64,000 bases of DNA from Halichondria panicea (Eukaryota > Porifera > Demospongiae > Suberitida > Halichondriidae): the NCBI RefSeq assembly GCF_963675165.1, contig NC_087377.1, positions 10,650,632 through 10,714,631 on the forward strand, read 5' to 3'. This document shows, one piece after another, positions 46,601-59,211 of the stretch. Below the pieces are notes generated by a model that saw only the letters and a list, made by a program, of their open reading frames with translations, was not told where the DNA came from and did no database searches. Position 1 is the stretch's first letter. The number at the start of each line of letters is the position of its first letter. Made by a program: the position numbers and the translations under genes.

Positions 46601-46795
46601 TCAAAAGTATACAATATTATAACGTATAAAACACACTGCACAGCAAATCCTACAACGTACCAGTGAAAGGGTCCAGATACACGTCAATAGTGATCCCAGA
46701 CAAGACAGTGCCATTCGTGATAACCAGACACACTTGTGCATCACTCCCTTCCGTTACTTCATACTCGTTCGGTTGGAATTTGATCACAATTGAAA
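43696..46795 (-). pseudogene. C': 5'-truncated duplicate of gene C
   Basis: Exons 46795-46661, 46596-46417, 46351-46103, 45656-45559, 45237-45070, 44831-44769 and 43731-43696 match exons 4-10 of C with identical borders. All remain open and in phase. Changes are mostly substitutions (for example SGITIDVYLDPFT for SEITIDVYLDSFT). The membrane helix is two residues shorter, reading FGVVAVVVVGGCGAA. The signal peptide, Cys-rich and linker exons are missing because the duplicated block starts inside intron 3. Without a promoter and signal peptide it is probably not a surface protein, though the open frames mean the truncation is recent or the fragment is under constraint. Confidence 0.8.
45803..46040. 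mobile_element. MITE with TACCGTATAGCGCGAAA termini in C'
   Basis: Duplicate of the copy at 12602-12839; both lie in the same intron of C and C'. It was therefore present before the inverted duplication. Confidence 0.7.
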
Positions 46796-46853
46796 CTGTT
46801 TGAAGAACTGTGTAAAGTAGATTTTATAACCTGTACAGCAACTACTGGAATAA

Positions 46854-48937
46854 TTATGATGTACTGCTATGCCTAGTTGGGCGGAGTCCAACCAACTGCG
46901 TGGGGTTGGGCACCACTCCAATCAGGTTTTGTTCCACTGGTATTTAGCTTTAGGGTGTGGCTAAGCATTACTCCCAAGTGGGCGGTAACCGCAAAGCTCA
47001 GCTGGAATACTCTGCAGGAGTCACTTTTGCTTGCCACTAGCTCTAACTGACCTAAGCTGGCTTGTCTATTATTGTTGCATTTTGATTTGAATAAAGAAAA
47101 TTACTAGTTACTGACTCATTCATTAATGTAGGGCTACATGCATTGAGGGGGGGGGCGAGGGGGGTATTTCGCCCCCCGGGCACAGTTTTGACCCCCCCTA
47201 GGATCTGGCAGATTCATTAATAGGCATTTGTACTGCTACAATTCTGATGACTTCGCCCCCCCTACATTTTTCATTTGCCCAATTTGCTCCCCCTGATCCA
47301 AAATCCTGGAAGCAGCCCTGTAATGAACCAGGATGGTGCCCGTCTTAATTGACATTGTTGCATGCATGTGGATGGCTTCTGGGGAAGTACCTTTGAAAGA
47401 ACGTACCTAGATGTGAGGGTATTCAATCCTCTGGCCCCTTCTAACCAAAAACGCTCTATGTCCGCCACATAATTATACAGGAGCCACGAAAAAGAAAAGA
47501 AAAACAATATGAACGAAGAGTCCGTGAGATAGAACACTCCTCATTCTACCCCCCTTACCCCTTGCATGTGTTTTCGCTGACTGAAGGACTGGCCCCAATG
47601 GCAACCACTTTTTATAAACAACTTGCCCCAATCATCTGAAAAGTGGAAACAAAACAACCCTATGGCCCCACGATGTGTTGGCTGAGACGCCGTATCTCCT
47701 TCTCCCTTTTGAGATCATGCATTATGTGCATTCGAGGAGCAAGGTCATCCGCATGCAAGTCCGCAAACAGTTTCAACCATCAGCTAACAATCGCTGACAC
47801 TAACCTAAACCATAGATAGAGTATAGGAAACGGAAGTGATTCACGTGATGTCTTAAAATAAAGTCTACGTAGTGGCTCTGGGACCATCCGTGTATCTCTT
47901 CATAACTCCCGCAAAAGCCCGGGAAACTTGTTGTGTCCAATGCATACATCCAGAGATTGAAGAGAAAGGGATATGAAACTTGATGACGTGTACATACAAT
48001 CCGTGTTGCCCAAAATGAGCGTGGCACATTGTCTTTACTGCAAGTTCTATGTAAAATCATGTAAAATACTTTGTGGGACTGTATCTCTGGACTTGCTGCT
48101 ACATATAGAACAAAGTTGCTATTAAATGCAAGAGTGGACCTTCGGGTAGTGCAACAGCTCCTCAGCTAAAAGCCAAGAGACAGCTTGTTCGATCACTTCA
48201 ACTTTTTTGACCTCTTGTACTTGTCCTGGAGCAAAATTTTGCAAAATTGTACACTAAAAATCGATTATACTTTCAGCATCAGAGCGATCTAGCCTTTGAG
48301 ACAGGCACCAGTACATAGAATACATAGCTAACATTAAAACTCATCACTGAGCCATCTTATGAAAACCAACTTGCTTTCTGCTACAGTCCCACAAAGGCTA
48401 GTATAGCCAATAAACCAGGGAATCTGGTGTTCTGGATTTTATTGCCACCAAATATATTTTAAAACAATCTGTGGCTAGTCAATTATATGATCATAATTCT
48501 TCAAGTGAGTCATCCAGCTTCCCATGGGCCTGTTTTGTTTTATTTACAAATGAAACCGCCATTTTTATAGCAACGCGGAGTGCCTAAACTTTTTACTCTG
48601 TTTTACATTGAGCACATAAGCTCACGTGATCTAGTTTCATATCCCCTTCTCTTCAATCTCTGATACATCTCAGAGCTACCCTCATTACTGAATCACATAC
48701 CCCCAGATAGTAGGTATCAATTGGAAACGAAGAAAATATAATCTCGATTGTCGTGAAGTAGCTATAGAAGTACACAGAGCGCTTTTCATGCTTGTGTTCC
48801 TATAGAACTTATAATAATAATAATAATTATGGTTTCTCAACACATTATAATGAAGTGCAATTATGGGTTATGATTTAACAAAAGGGTGAGTTGAAGGCTA
48901 AACTGAACTTGTCAGTTAGCCGTAAGCAATAAAATAC
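46854..48937. other. Repeat-rich intergenic region
   Basis: It starts with a sequence related to element Z ends (46863-46930) and holds G-rich low-complexity DNA at 47145-47300. An element at about 47955-48660 has inverted ends CAGAGATTGAAGAGAA / TTCTCTTCAATCTCTG. CCATAGATAGAGTA at 47811 pairs with TACTCTATCTATG near 55400, so the LINE may have landed inside a larger MITE-like element. No gene recognised. Confidence 0.55.
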
Positions 48938-49786
48938 AATAATAATAATTATAGACATACACAATTAACAGTGATTAAGTGGGCCTCAATGATGATGGCA
49001 TGGCTGAACATTTATTACAAGGGCAAGAAAAATGGTAGGTGCAAGGATTGTCAGATGTGAAGTTTTTTATGAAATGAGACCAGATAAATTTAAATATGAC
49101 GTGTTTTATACATTTTGATGATAGAGTTAAGTCAATAGGAGGTAGCTTGTTCCATAGTTTTGGTAAGCGGTTAAAATAGAAGTGACTTTGTAGGTGTGAG
49201 GAAGAGAGGACATGCTTTAAAGTTAACTTGCTGGACGAACGGGTATTGGCATTATCTTGAAAATTTATATAACTACAAATGTTGAATCGCACAGAGGGTT
49301 TTTTTAGCGAATTAACTAGAAACATGATGTCTGCCATTTCAAGATAATACATTATTTCAAGCTTTATCAGGCGATTTCTGTAGTCCATTGAGTTTCCAAT
49401 AATAAACTTGGTTGTCCTTCTCTGTACTGTTTCTAGTTTGCGGATGTCTTTGATCAGAGCAGGTCGCCATATCTGAGAACAATACGATAATTGTGATCGA
49501 ACGAGGGAAATAAATAATTTCTTTTTCACTGAAACTGTTGAGGTTGATGAAAATGTACGCTTTAGCAAACCCAAGATACGATATGCCGCTGAGCAGATGT
49601 GCTCATAGTGATTTGTCCAGTTAAGGTTGTTGTGAAGAATTAGTCCTAGGTCTTTAAGGGTAGTTTTAGATGAAATAGTCTGGTCGCCTAACTTGTAGTT
49701 AAAGTCTAAAACGGAGTGATTAGCACGATGGAACTGCATCAAAATACACTTGGAGGCATTGAAATATAAACTCCATTTAGTACTCC

Positions 49787-50063
49787 TGTTATGTCGCAGG
49801 TTCATGCAGACATTTGCACAAGAACAAAGGTATAAGTATGTACAAGACAAAAGGCAGTGGAGCAGAGGCTCCCATACACAAAGAGCCGCCTGGAGCGGGC
49901 CCCTATAGCTAGGCACAAAGGGAACAAAGAACAACTATACAGAAAGAACCTACTAACGAACAGAAACCACAATAACAGGAAAGTACAATACAGGAAGTAA
50001 AGTTAACCACAGGAAATGAGTTAATTAACACAACTAAAGGTAAACACTATGCACATTACTACA
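49787..50063 (-). repeat. 3' LTR of the gypsy element
   Basis: TG..CA ends on the window's plus strand. 277 bp, lacking a 36-bp segment present in the other LTR. Confidence 0.9.
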
Positions 50064-53000
50064 CTTCCTCCCCTACTAGATGGAAGCGTTACAGCAACAT
50101 ATAATAACTCACTACAAACTAGTAATGGTCCACAAGGTAGTCTGGAGCGGTTGTCGCTCGAGCTGACTGACGAACACTTGGAGTTGCTAGTGTCGAGCCA
50201 GTTGGTGGTGGTGGTGATTGTTCAGAGTTCAAGTCGGGTGTTTCGGTATCATGATCTAGTTCCGGTATATCGGTCCAATCAGTCAGGGGTTGTTGTTCGA
50301 CTGTAGAGCGGGGGCGAAGATGATCTGCGTGTCGACGAAACGTCTGACCAGTCATCAGGGTAACGTTGAAAGACAGAGGGCCAGCTGTACTTTCAATTGT
50401 GCCGGGAACCCAGTCCTTCTTGGAGGGCAGATCACAAACATAGACATTGTCTCCAACATCGAACTTCCGAGCCACAGCATGCTGATCATGACCAATCTTT
50501 TGCTTCAGCTGTTTTGCGCGAACTTTCTGAGTCAGGTTCGGAATAGCTAGGTCAAGCTTAGAGCGAGGTCGGCGATTCAGTAGTAGCTCAGATGGGGAGA
50601 TGCCTGTTGTGGAGTGCGGCGTCATTCTGTACTGAAACAGAAACTGAGATAGGTTGTCTCTGAGTGGGGCATCAGGGGCTTTCTTCATGTAAGCCTTGAA
50701 GGTTTGGACGGCTCGTTCTGCCAATCCATTTGTTGAGGGGTGGTATGGTGCTGAGGTAGTGTGTCGAATTCCTTGTGTTTTTACAAAGTCCTTGAATTCA
50801 GCACTGGTGAATACTGATCCGTTGTCTGACACGAGCAATTCAGGTATGCTGTGAGTCGCGAAGATTGACCTGAGTTCAGTGAGGGTAGTAGCCGTGGTAG
50901 CGTGCCGTACAGCTTTCACCTCCATCCACTTCGAGTGGGCGTCTACTACGACCAAGAACATGTGTCCGAGAAGAGGGCCAGCGTAGTCGATGTGCAGCCT
51001 AGCCCAGGGGCGTTCTGGCCATTCCCAGGGTTGAATCGGTGCCACTGGAGGGAGTTTCCTGGTTCGCTGGCAGGCGTCACACAGCTTGACTTTCTCTTCG
51101 AGTGCTTTGTCCATTCCGGGCCACCATACAAAACATCGGGCGAGACTCTTCATTTTCGAGATGCCCGGGTGTCCTTCATGAAGTTCCTTGAGAATTCTCT
51201 CCCTTCCTGGAGGTGGGATAACCACGCGACTTCCCCACATGACACAACCATCGTGGAGGCTAAGTTGAGTGTGTCGTTGCTGGTAGGGTTTGAGTTCTGC
51301 GTCGGTGTTGTCTCTCCAGCCAGAAGCAAGCATACGGCGAACTCGAGAGAGGACCGGATCCTTCTCTGTCCAGAATGTGATTTCTTTTGCCGTGACTGGT
51401 AGGGATTCCAGCATGCTGATAGCCAGGATATTCTCTCTAGGGGTCGGTACTTCGGTAGCATATTCTGGGAGGGGGAGACGACTGAAGACATCAGCATTGG
51501 TGGTCTGGTCCTGGCTTGTACTCGATCGTGTAGCTGTACGCGCCTAGGATGAGTGCCCATCGTTGAAGTCGAGCTGAGGCCAGGACAGGAACACCTGCGT
51601 TCTCTTTGAACAGGTGCTGCAGGGGCTTGTGGTCAGACAATATGGTAAACTGTCTGCCAACCAGATATTGGTGGAGACGTTTAACACCAAAAATAATAGC
51701 TAACCCCTCTTTGTCCAGCTGGGAGTATTTCTTTTCAGCCGGACCAAGTGAGCGGGATATGAAGGCCACAGGTTTCTCGGTGCCGTCCGGGAAACGATGA
51801 GAGAGCACAGCTCCAACTCCATACGGCGAGGCATCACATGCCAAGATGAGAGGTAGAGATGGGTCATAGTGTGCTAAGACTCTGTCTGACGTCAACGTTT
51901 GCTTGGCCTGGTCGAACGCCTTCTGCTGATCAGGGCCCCAAATCCAGGCAGTAGCCTTCCGTATAGTAACGTGTGAAGGGGGGCGAGCAGAGTAGAGAGA
52001 TTAGGCACAAACTTGCCATAATAATTCAGGAGGCCTAGAAATGCCTTCAGCTGAGTAACATTCCGGGGAATGGGTGCTTGTTTCAATGCCTTGATTTTTG
52101 TGTCCGTGGGCTGGAGACCGTCAGCAGAGATCCGGTGACCTAGGTACTCCACCATGGGAAGCATGAATCTGCATTTCTGCATTTCTCACGTTTCAGGCGA
52201 GCTCCGGCCTTCTCAAGTCTGTCTAGGACTTCTTCTAGAGTGCGGAGGTGCTCTTCTTCAGTGGATCCTGTCACGAGGATGTCGTCAATATACACCACTA
52301 CGTGAGGTAGACCCTGCACATGAGGCTCTCCATGGTTCGATGGAGCAGCTGAGACCCCAAACGGTAGACGGTTGTACCGAAAGAGACCCTTGTGAGTGTT
52401 GACAGTCATCAGGACCTTGGATTCCTCCGTCAGTGAGATCTGTTGGTAGGCGTGTGCAAGGTCTAACTTAGTAAATGATTTACCATTTGCCAGAGAGGCA
52501 AAGATGTCCTCAATACGAGGTAGAGGGTAAGTGTCAGGTTTAGCCACAGTGTTGACAGTAACCTTGTAGTCACCGCACAGTCGGATAGAGCCATCCTTCT
52601 TGACCACCGGTACGACAGGAGCTGCCCAATCGGAGAACTCCGGTTCAATAACGCCTTGTTCTTCGAGACGTGAGATTTCTTTCTCCACTTTCGAGCGGCG
52701 AGAGTAGGGAACAGGACGGGCCTTGCAAAATCGAGGTTTGTGCGCTGGATCAATATGAATAGTGGCAGGAGCATCCTTGATGTGCCCGAGGTCCTTCCCG
52801 AACACTGTGGAATGCTTGTCCAAGATCTCCTGGAGATCGTCGGCCACAATCGTTGAGTATTTAATGCTGTGCCAATCCAGTCTTAGGTTCTCCAGCCAGT
52901 CTCGTCCAAGCAAGGAGGGTCCTTTGCCAGCAACAACAAGGAGATCCAATTCAGCCTGCTGTGCTTGGTACAGAACATGCACACGAATTATGCCCTTTAC

Positions 53001-54057
53001 CACAATGTGCTCACCAGTGTAGGTCTTGAGTCGGATTGAAGTGGGTTTGAGAGGGGGTTTCCGTTTAGGCCACAGCAATCGGTATGTGTGTTCATTCATC
53101 ACAGAGAGGGCTGCACCTGTGTCAATTTCCATGGTAGTATCCAGTCCATTGAGAGTAACAGGTACAGTGATTGGCTGAGTGCGGCCAGCGGAGGAGTAGA
53201 ACAAGCGGTACTCATCTGTGTCCTCCTCCTCATCATCAGAACCAGTCAGCTGGTTAGTAGATCTAGATGCAGTTTTGTCTGCTTTTGAGTCTCTTGTTCT
53301 CTTTCTGCAGACCTTTGAGATATGCCCTTGCTTCTTGCAGTAGTGACAAGTGCTTGTGCGAAACTTGCACGTAGTTGCCGGATGAGCTGCACCACAACGA
53401 AAACACGGTTGTGTTGGGCCAATTGAGGGAGGTTTCTCCCGAGGGGGTGGTGGCTTGCGTTGACGGTTGTCCAATAGACGGTTTACAGACGCGTCCTGTC
53501 CAGAGAAATTTCTGGTGCCACGATCGGCTAGTTCCGATGCCTTTGCAACAGCCAGAGCGCTGTCAAAGGTGAGTGCAGGGTCAGCCAAAAGCTTGTACTG
53601 GAGCTTCTTGTCTCGACATCCACAAACAATACGGTCTCGGAGCATGTCGTTGAGGGTTTCGCCAAACTGGCAGTGTTTAGCAATCTTGCGGAGCTGGGCC
53701 ACATAGTCATTGATCGTCTCTCCTGAGTGTTGCACTCTTGTAAAGAAAGTGTACCTCTCGACGATGGGTGAGGGTGTAGGCTGCTGGTGTTCCTGAACCA
53801 GAGCAACAAGTTCTTCGAATGTTTTTTCGGTAGGAGCAGCGGGAGCAAGGAGATCACAGACGAGTCCATACGTTGACGGTCCGCACACAGTGAGAAGTGT
53901 TGCACGACGTATGTCTGCATCATCAATGTAGTTCAAATCGCTCTGTATACGCTTTCCAATCCTCCGTGCTGGGTTGGAAGGAGCCAATAGTGCCGATTGA
54001 GAGATGAGCCATGGGGTAGTACTTGGTTTGGTTGCCGTTGTAATCCTTGTCACCAAT

Positions 54058-54370
54058 TGTTATGTCGCAGGTTCATGCAGACATTTGAGTTTAGTGAAAT
54101 CGTATTCAACAACTGATAAAATGCACAAGAACAAAGGTATAAGTATGTACAAGACAAAAGGCAGTGGAGCAGAGGCTCCCATACACAAAGAGCCGCCTGG
54201 AGTGGGCCCCTATAGCTAGGCACAAAGGGAACAAAGAACAACTATACAGAAAGAACCTACTAATGAACAGAAACCACAATAACAGAAAAGTACTATACAG
54301 GAAGTAAAGTTAACCACAGGAAATGAGTTAATTAACACAACTAAAAGTAAACACTATGCACATTACTACA
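54058..54370 (-). repeat. 5' LTR of the gypsy element
   Basis: 313 bp. It begins and ends like the other LTR and is followed on the minus strand by a TGGTGACAAGG sequence that may be the primer-binding site; the matching tRNA was not identified. Confidence 0.88.
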
Positions 54371-55262
54371 ACTCCAATCTGAGAGGCTTGTTAAATTGGC
54401 TTGTAATTGATCACAGTCGGAAGTAGATGAGATTGAATGAGAGCATTTTGTGTCATCAGCAAACAGATATACTTTACCGTTGGGTACACACTGAGGAAGG
54501 TCATTGATATAAACTAAAAACAGAAGAGGGCCAAGTATGCTACCTTGAGGAACACCTGATGAAACAGGTACAACTGAAGACTGGGAGCCGTTGATGGATA
54601 CTAATTGCTGACGATTAGATAAGTATGTTTTAAACCATTTTAGGAGGCTTCCTGAAATTCCAATTCTTTTCAGTTTGTGTAATAGTTCGGTATGGGGAAC
54701 TTTATCGAATGCTTTTCGGAAGTCCAGATAAACAGTGTCTATTTGCTCATTGCAGGTGAGGGAATTGATAACACTATCTAGAAATGTAACCAGTTGTTGG
54801 AGACAGGAGTGATTCTTTAAAAATCCAAATTGAGCTGTTGAGATCATGCTCCCCACAAATGGAAAAATCTTGTCATACATTAAGCGCTCCAGAACTTTTG
54901 AGATTCAGCAAAGCAGTGAGATGGGTCTGTAATTTGTGACTGAGCTTTTGTCACCTGATTTATAAATAGGCACGATGCAGTGGACTTTCCATTCAAATGG
55001 AATTTTGCAATACCATAGTGACATAGTGAAGAGGTGGTGAATAACTACATACAGAGCAGGTGCGCAGGATCGAAGTATTTTTGGTCCAATTCCATCAATA
55101 CCTTGAGCTTTAGTTGGATTAAGAGAAGTTAACAAAGTGTAAACATCTAAATCAGTAATATTAATTATACCAAGAGTGTCTATAGGTGTACTGTCATATG
55201 ATATAGCTAAGGCTGTGTAGCTAAATATAGTGTCCTGTGTCCCAAATGGCCTCGAGTATGAG

Positions 55263-56935
55263 ATGAAAGTTGATGTTTAGCAGCAGAACTGCTCGTGGAC
55301 TTTTTACAGAGAGCAAAACAATTCTCATGAATTATTCATGTTTATAGCCCTGGTACTTTGAGGGTACTTCCGTTTCCAATCCCTCTCTACTCTATCTATG
55401 CCTAAAAATAAGGCCTTAATTCATTAGTTGTACATTGTTCTAAAATAATAATAATAATAATAATTTTAGACAACATGACTATAATTATAGTTGTCAAAAT
55501 GAGTTGTATAATAATTATTAGTAAAACCAGTAGGTTTTACATAGGATTGGCAGTGGGTTTGCCCGTATTTAGCAATATTTCAATTATTTTGACTCATGTT
55601 CAAACTGTTCTATCTCTGCAGGGAAAGGCCACATCAAGGAACTGGCTAGACAGATAGTTTATTTAGCCTTTTCTCTTTTTGTATCTCTCATTTCATAATC
55701 CATGAACATTTTAATGAATGAAATATTTTCATTTTAAAAATTGCACTATTTCGAAGTTTCACCACTCTTTGTCTGACTGACTAAGTAAGTAAGTAAGTAA
55801 GTTTCTTGCCCAGCATTTGCTCCAAGTACAGCCATCTCCAGGACATTCTGCACAGGGTTTCCAAACGACTACAACCTGGATTACAAAGCGCTTCTTCAGA
55901 TTTGCGATTGCTTCCACAAGGCAGATGACCTCTCAGTCTCTATTTCTCTTATATACCTAGACAATTCCGCCATCTTTAATGACTCAGCAATTGCGTTGTG
56001 GCAATTGATAGGCGTGGCTAATAAACCGTGCGCCTAAAATCAGCAGTGCTTTTCCAGAGCCTGAGGTGTTGCTTTTCTTCACACTGTTCAGCTCTAGCTC
56101 CCTTTCTCTGACAGGCATGCTATATGCACTGGCTAGATATCATGCTCTTAAAATGGCTGTCATTTAATACTGATTCACAAATTCAACATATCAAGCAATA
56201 TTACTCATTTATACTATAATTATTAGTCCAGAGATATTCTAGAAGATATTTGATTATAGTCCTGTCTTCTCTTCTTAAACTTCTGTACTGCCTCTTGACG
56301 TTCCACTTATGCATGTCATGATACGTAAACTGTACTGAAAAAGAAAGGGAATCCGACTAGAAAAATATTTGCAATGTGAAAAATTGCTAGGATTGGCCAG
56401 GGGAACCACAAAAAAGCGTGGGAACAAGAAATCAGACGAGAGCATAACTCCAATCCGTTACAACGTCATGAACATGTACAATACATAGTATATTAAGTAA
56501 TAGACTGTGTTCCAGATCCATCTATCAGCTTCCATCCACCACATCAATCCATGCAAGTCACCAGTACGGTCCGTGCATGTTACTACGCATGGATGGACTG
56601 TGTGTATACCTGTGCTCAACACTGCATGTATTAGGAACATTAATTCATCACAAATCATCATGATTATGTGCCCCACATTCCAAAATGGATGTATAATAAA
56701 TATATATAGGGATTGGTCATCACTCCACCAGTAAAAATTGCGTGGCATATTGGCTGGGAAAACTACCAGTACATGTGATTGACGTTGTAACGGATTGGAG
56801 TTATGCTCTCGTCTGATTTCTTGTTCCCACGCTTTTTTGTGGTTCCCCTGGCCAATCCTAGCAATTTTTCACATTGCAAATGTTTTTCTAGTCGTTATAA
56901 TTATGTTGACAATGAATAAAAATGAACAGCAACAT
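55263..56935. other. Intergenic region with a 540-bp inverted-repeat element
   Basis: ATA and AAGT simple repeats are at about 55447-55463 and 55783-55803. An element at about 56356-56893 has TIRs of about 115 bp starting CGACTAGAAAAATATTTGCA. No gene seen; a stretch near 55810-55950 looks moderately complex but has no open frame with splice support. Confidence 0.6.
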
Positions 56936-59211
56936 TTAAGGACTTGATGAGTAATTTCCGGAGTGTCGACTATTCGTTGCTGAGTCTGCATTAAAAAGAC
57001 AAGATGCTAATTATCTAATAATATTCTTACAATTAAAAGTGTCAGGTAAATTCATTATACATATAGCCCATGTCATCTATGCTAATTTTATTCATATACA
57101 TTTATTTGTTAGCACCGTCACCTTAATCACACAATTTCGTATCTGACTCGGAGTTCTTTTGAACACATGCTACATATAAAACAAGAATATCAAAATGGTT
57201 ATATACATTGTCAATTTTACATTCGTTACATAGAGGGGCTCCATGCATGCATGTACAAATATGCGTATCTAGCTATAATTATACATATTCATATAACTGA
57301 TCGATGGCACTCACCTATGTTTTTTATGATGCTTACAAATTCTTTGTTACCCTCTTCCAATACAGCATCAATCAGCTTTTTCCAGGTGGCATCATCACCA
57401 TTTCTTTCTTTCCATTTCAAAAACATTCGTAATTTGCAGCCTTCTAAGTCGTTACGGAAATTTGCTTCAATTGCTTGCAAGTCACCTTGTGGAATTCCTA
57501 GTCGTAACGCCAACCTGAACAAGTTAAATTTTTGCCTGCTCAAATCAAGAAATCCAATTGTAGACACTACAAGGTCTCGAGAAAAATCGGTAGACTGAGA
57601 CGATGGTAAATCCACAGGAATATTGTTTTGATCTATATATAATATGTACAAAGTTAAGAATTAAGGCAAAAAAATCATGACAATAATAATTATGCCTCGG
57701 TACGGTGCGCATGTGCAAGCGAGGTATACAGTAGTGTGATTGTGTGTGTGTAGACTGCTACAGCTGCTCAAGATCAATGAAGTGCAAGTACATGTAAGAG
57801 TTTCTATAGGCTTGTAGTCATGTTTTCTTTGTGGATTTGCAAAATAATGTTTCGTTCTCGAGTTATGCCTTGTTTTGCTTACTTGGAATGCCATTGCAGA
57901 CTTTTCAGAAGAGCACGTATAGCCAAACTTGTTTACCGAGTGTTGCTACTCTACTTAATACTTAGCTCTGCACTAGAACGCTATAGCTATTGGTAGCTGC
58001 AAGCGTGAGAAGAGAGCTGCAGGGCTCTGCTGATGCAGCCATTAATTTTAGACTTCAACTTTTGGCATTGATCGTTTTTAACAACAATCATGGTCGATCA
58101 TTACCCACTCTTTGAGTTTGCAATTGCATGCAGCTAATGCAAAAATGTTCATCATGTGTTCATGTGTATAAAAAAGCTCTTTAGTATTAGTTATGTATAT
58201 ATAGCTTTGGCATCTCCACCGAGGCATCAGCACCTGCGGTGCTTTCATTATATCAGTTATACAATATTATTGTGTCTCTAGTATACATTGGTCTGACCTG
58301 CTGACAGTGTGCATTGAAGATGTTCACTTGGCACTCTATAGGCACCATCTTTCTCAGCCAGTCTGGCACCTGTACAGATGTGTGAGTCATGAATTACTTC
58401 TTTGGTCAGCCCATAATACACGTATAGGTGTATTCATTCAGTGTATATGCTCATGCATACCGTGCATGCAGAGCTAGTACGGAGGAGTAACACATTAAGT
58501 ATATACATGTACACGTATACATTTCACTTATGGGATGTATGAAACCATATGCAGGAGCACATGTCATTGAGGAGTCTTACTACGTATACGCAGATTTGAT
58601 AAAACTCACAGTAGACTGTTATTGTTTTGTCTTTTCTCACCTGTAACAGTCAAAGAGGAATCCCTCAGATGCCTACCAACAAGTTTCATTTTAAGCTGCT
58701 TTCTTGATGATCTTCCACCATACAACTCAACAGTTAGTGCATGGCTCTTGGGTAAAGGTTTACCTTTAAAATAAAGTGAAATTTCAGATGCACGAATGCC
58801 AGTTTTGTTTTGAAGCTTATGTTTGAGAGTCATTAAATCAGTTCTGTTTGTAACCTGCAAGGTTATTTCTTTTCCTGCTGGGTCTATAACCACAAGAGGG
58901 TAGACATAGTGCTTTTTACTAATCGGCCGATATCCCCTTAGTTCAATGTGAGCGTTGTTTTGAACTCCAATATCTGACAGTGTGGAGTACTTGTTTCTGT
59001 CCAGCCTCACTTCCTTATGTTTGGTCAACAAGTAAAGCTCTTTTCCAGTGCTACTTTGTAGGCCATTGTAGCTAGCACTTAAATGCTCCATAAGCTCGTT
59101 GACAGTTCCAGAAAGTGAAAACCTCACAGTCATTGTATAATCAAGTGGGCGTCGACAGCTTTGCTTGTTCACATATTCTGCTGTAAGAGTTGCCAGCTCT
59201 TCAGAATCCAT
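56936..59211 (-). CDS. Gene E: double ubiquitin-like and death-domain protein
   Basis: Four exons join in phase 1 to 336 aa: 59211-58641, 58369-58298, 57632-57315 and 56985-56936 (TAA). The start MDSEELATLTAEYV follows a non-coding stretch. Residues about 24-95 (YTMTVRFSLSGTVNELMEHL .. LSDIGVQNNAHIELRGY) and about 103-175 (YPLVVIDPAGKEITLQVTN .. EISLYFKGKPL) look like ubiquitin-like folds. Residues about 250-320 form a death domain (LALRLGIPQGDLQAIEANF, FLKWKERNGDDATWKKLIDA). It is probably a cytosolic adaptor, because death domains pair with each other in signalling complexes. Neither ubiquitin-like domain carries a Gly-Gly end, so conjugation is not expected. The partner and pathway are unknown. 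Confidence 0.85.

Larger units (their letters stand above)
41950..46853. repeat. Arm 2 of the 4.9-kb inverted duplication
   Basis: Reverse-complement copy of 11778-16645. It ends at 46853, where a TGCCTAGTTGGGCGGAGTCC sequence related to the ends of element Z begins. That is consistent with a repeat at the rearrangement breakpoint. Confidence 0.9.
49787..54370 (-). mobile_element. Ty3/gypsy LTR retrotransposon inserted in the LINE
   Basis: LTR fossil of 4.6 kb with LTRs at 49787-50063 and 54058-54370, flanked by the 5-bp duplication ACTCC. A purine-rich tract lies just inside the 3' LTR. Parts in order on the minus strand: gag with a CCHC knuckle (about 54.0-53.2 kb), aspartic protease, reverse transcriptase, RNase H, and integrase with an HHCC-type region and core (about 51.4-50.2 kb). 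No envelope gene is seen. The coding region is interrupted about three times, so this copy is broken. The LTRs differ by one 36-bp indel and about five substitutions, so it is young. Confidence 0.92.
48938..55262 (-). mobile_element. LINE (non-LTR retrotransposon), 5' truncated, split by an LTR element
   Basis: Reverse-transcriptase sequence runs on the minus strand from about 55262: LNPTKAQGIDGIGPKIL, VTNYRPISLL, DTVYLDFRKAFDKVPH, SSGVPQGSILGPLLFLVYIN and the active-site box LFADDTK. The frame stops at TGA after PISLLC (about 54907) and then continues. The LTR element interrupts it at LTSLSDWS. The remainder (TKWSLYFNASKCILMQF, LKDLGLILHNNLNW, KKKLFISLVRSQLSYC) follows from 49781 to a stop at 48975. 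The tail near 48940 is ATT-rich. The type resembles the CR1/Jockey group. The endonuclease domain is missing, so the copy is dead. Confidence 0.88.

Noticed and set aside
50902-51402. Plus-strand frame of 166 aa
   Set aside because: Antisense shadow of the integrase region of the gypsy element.
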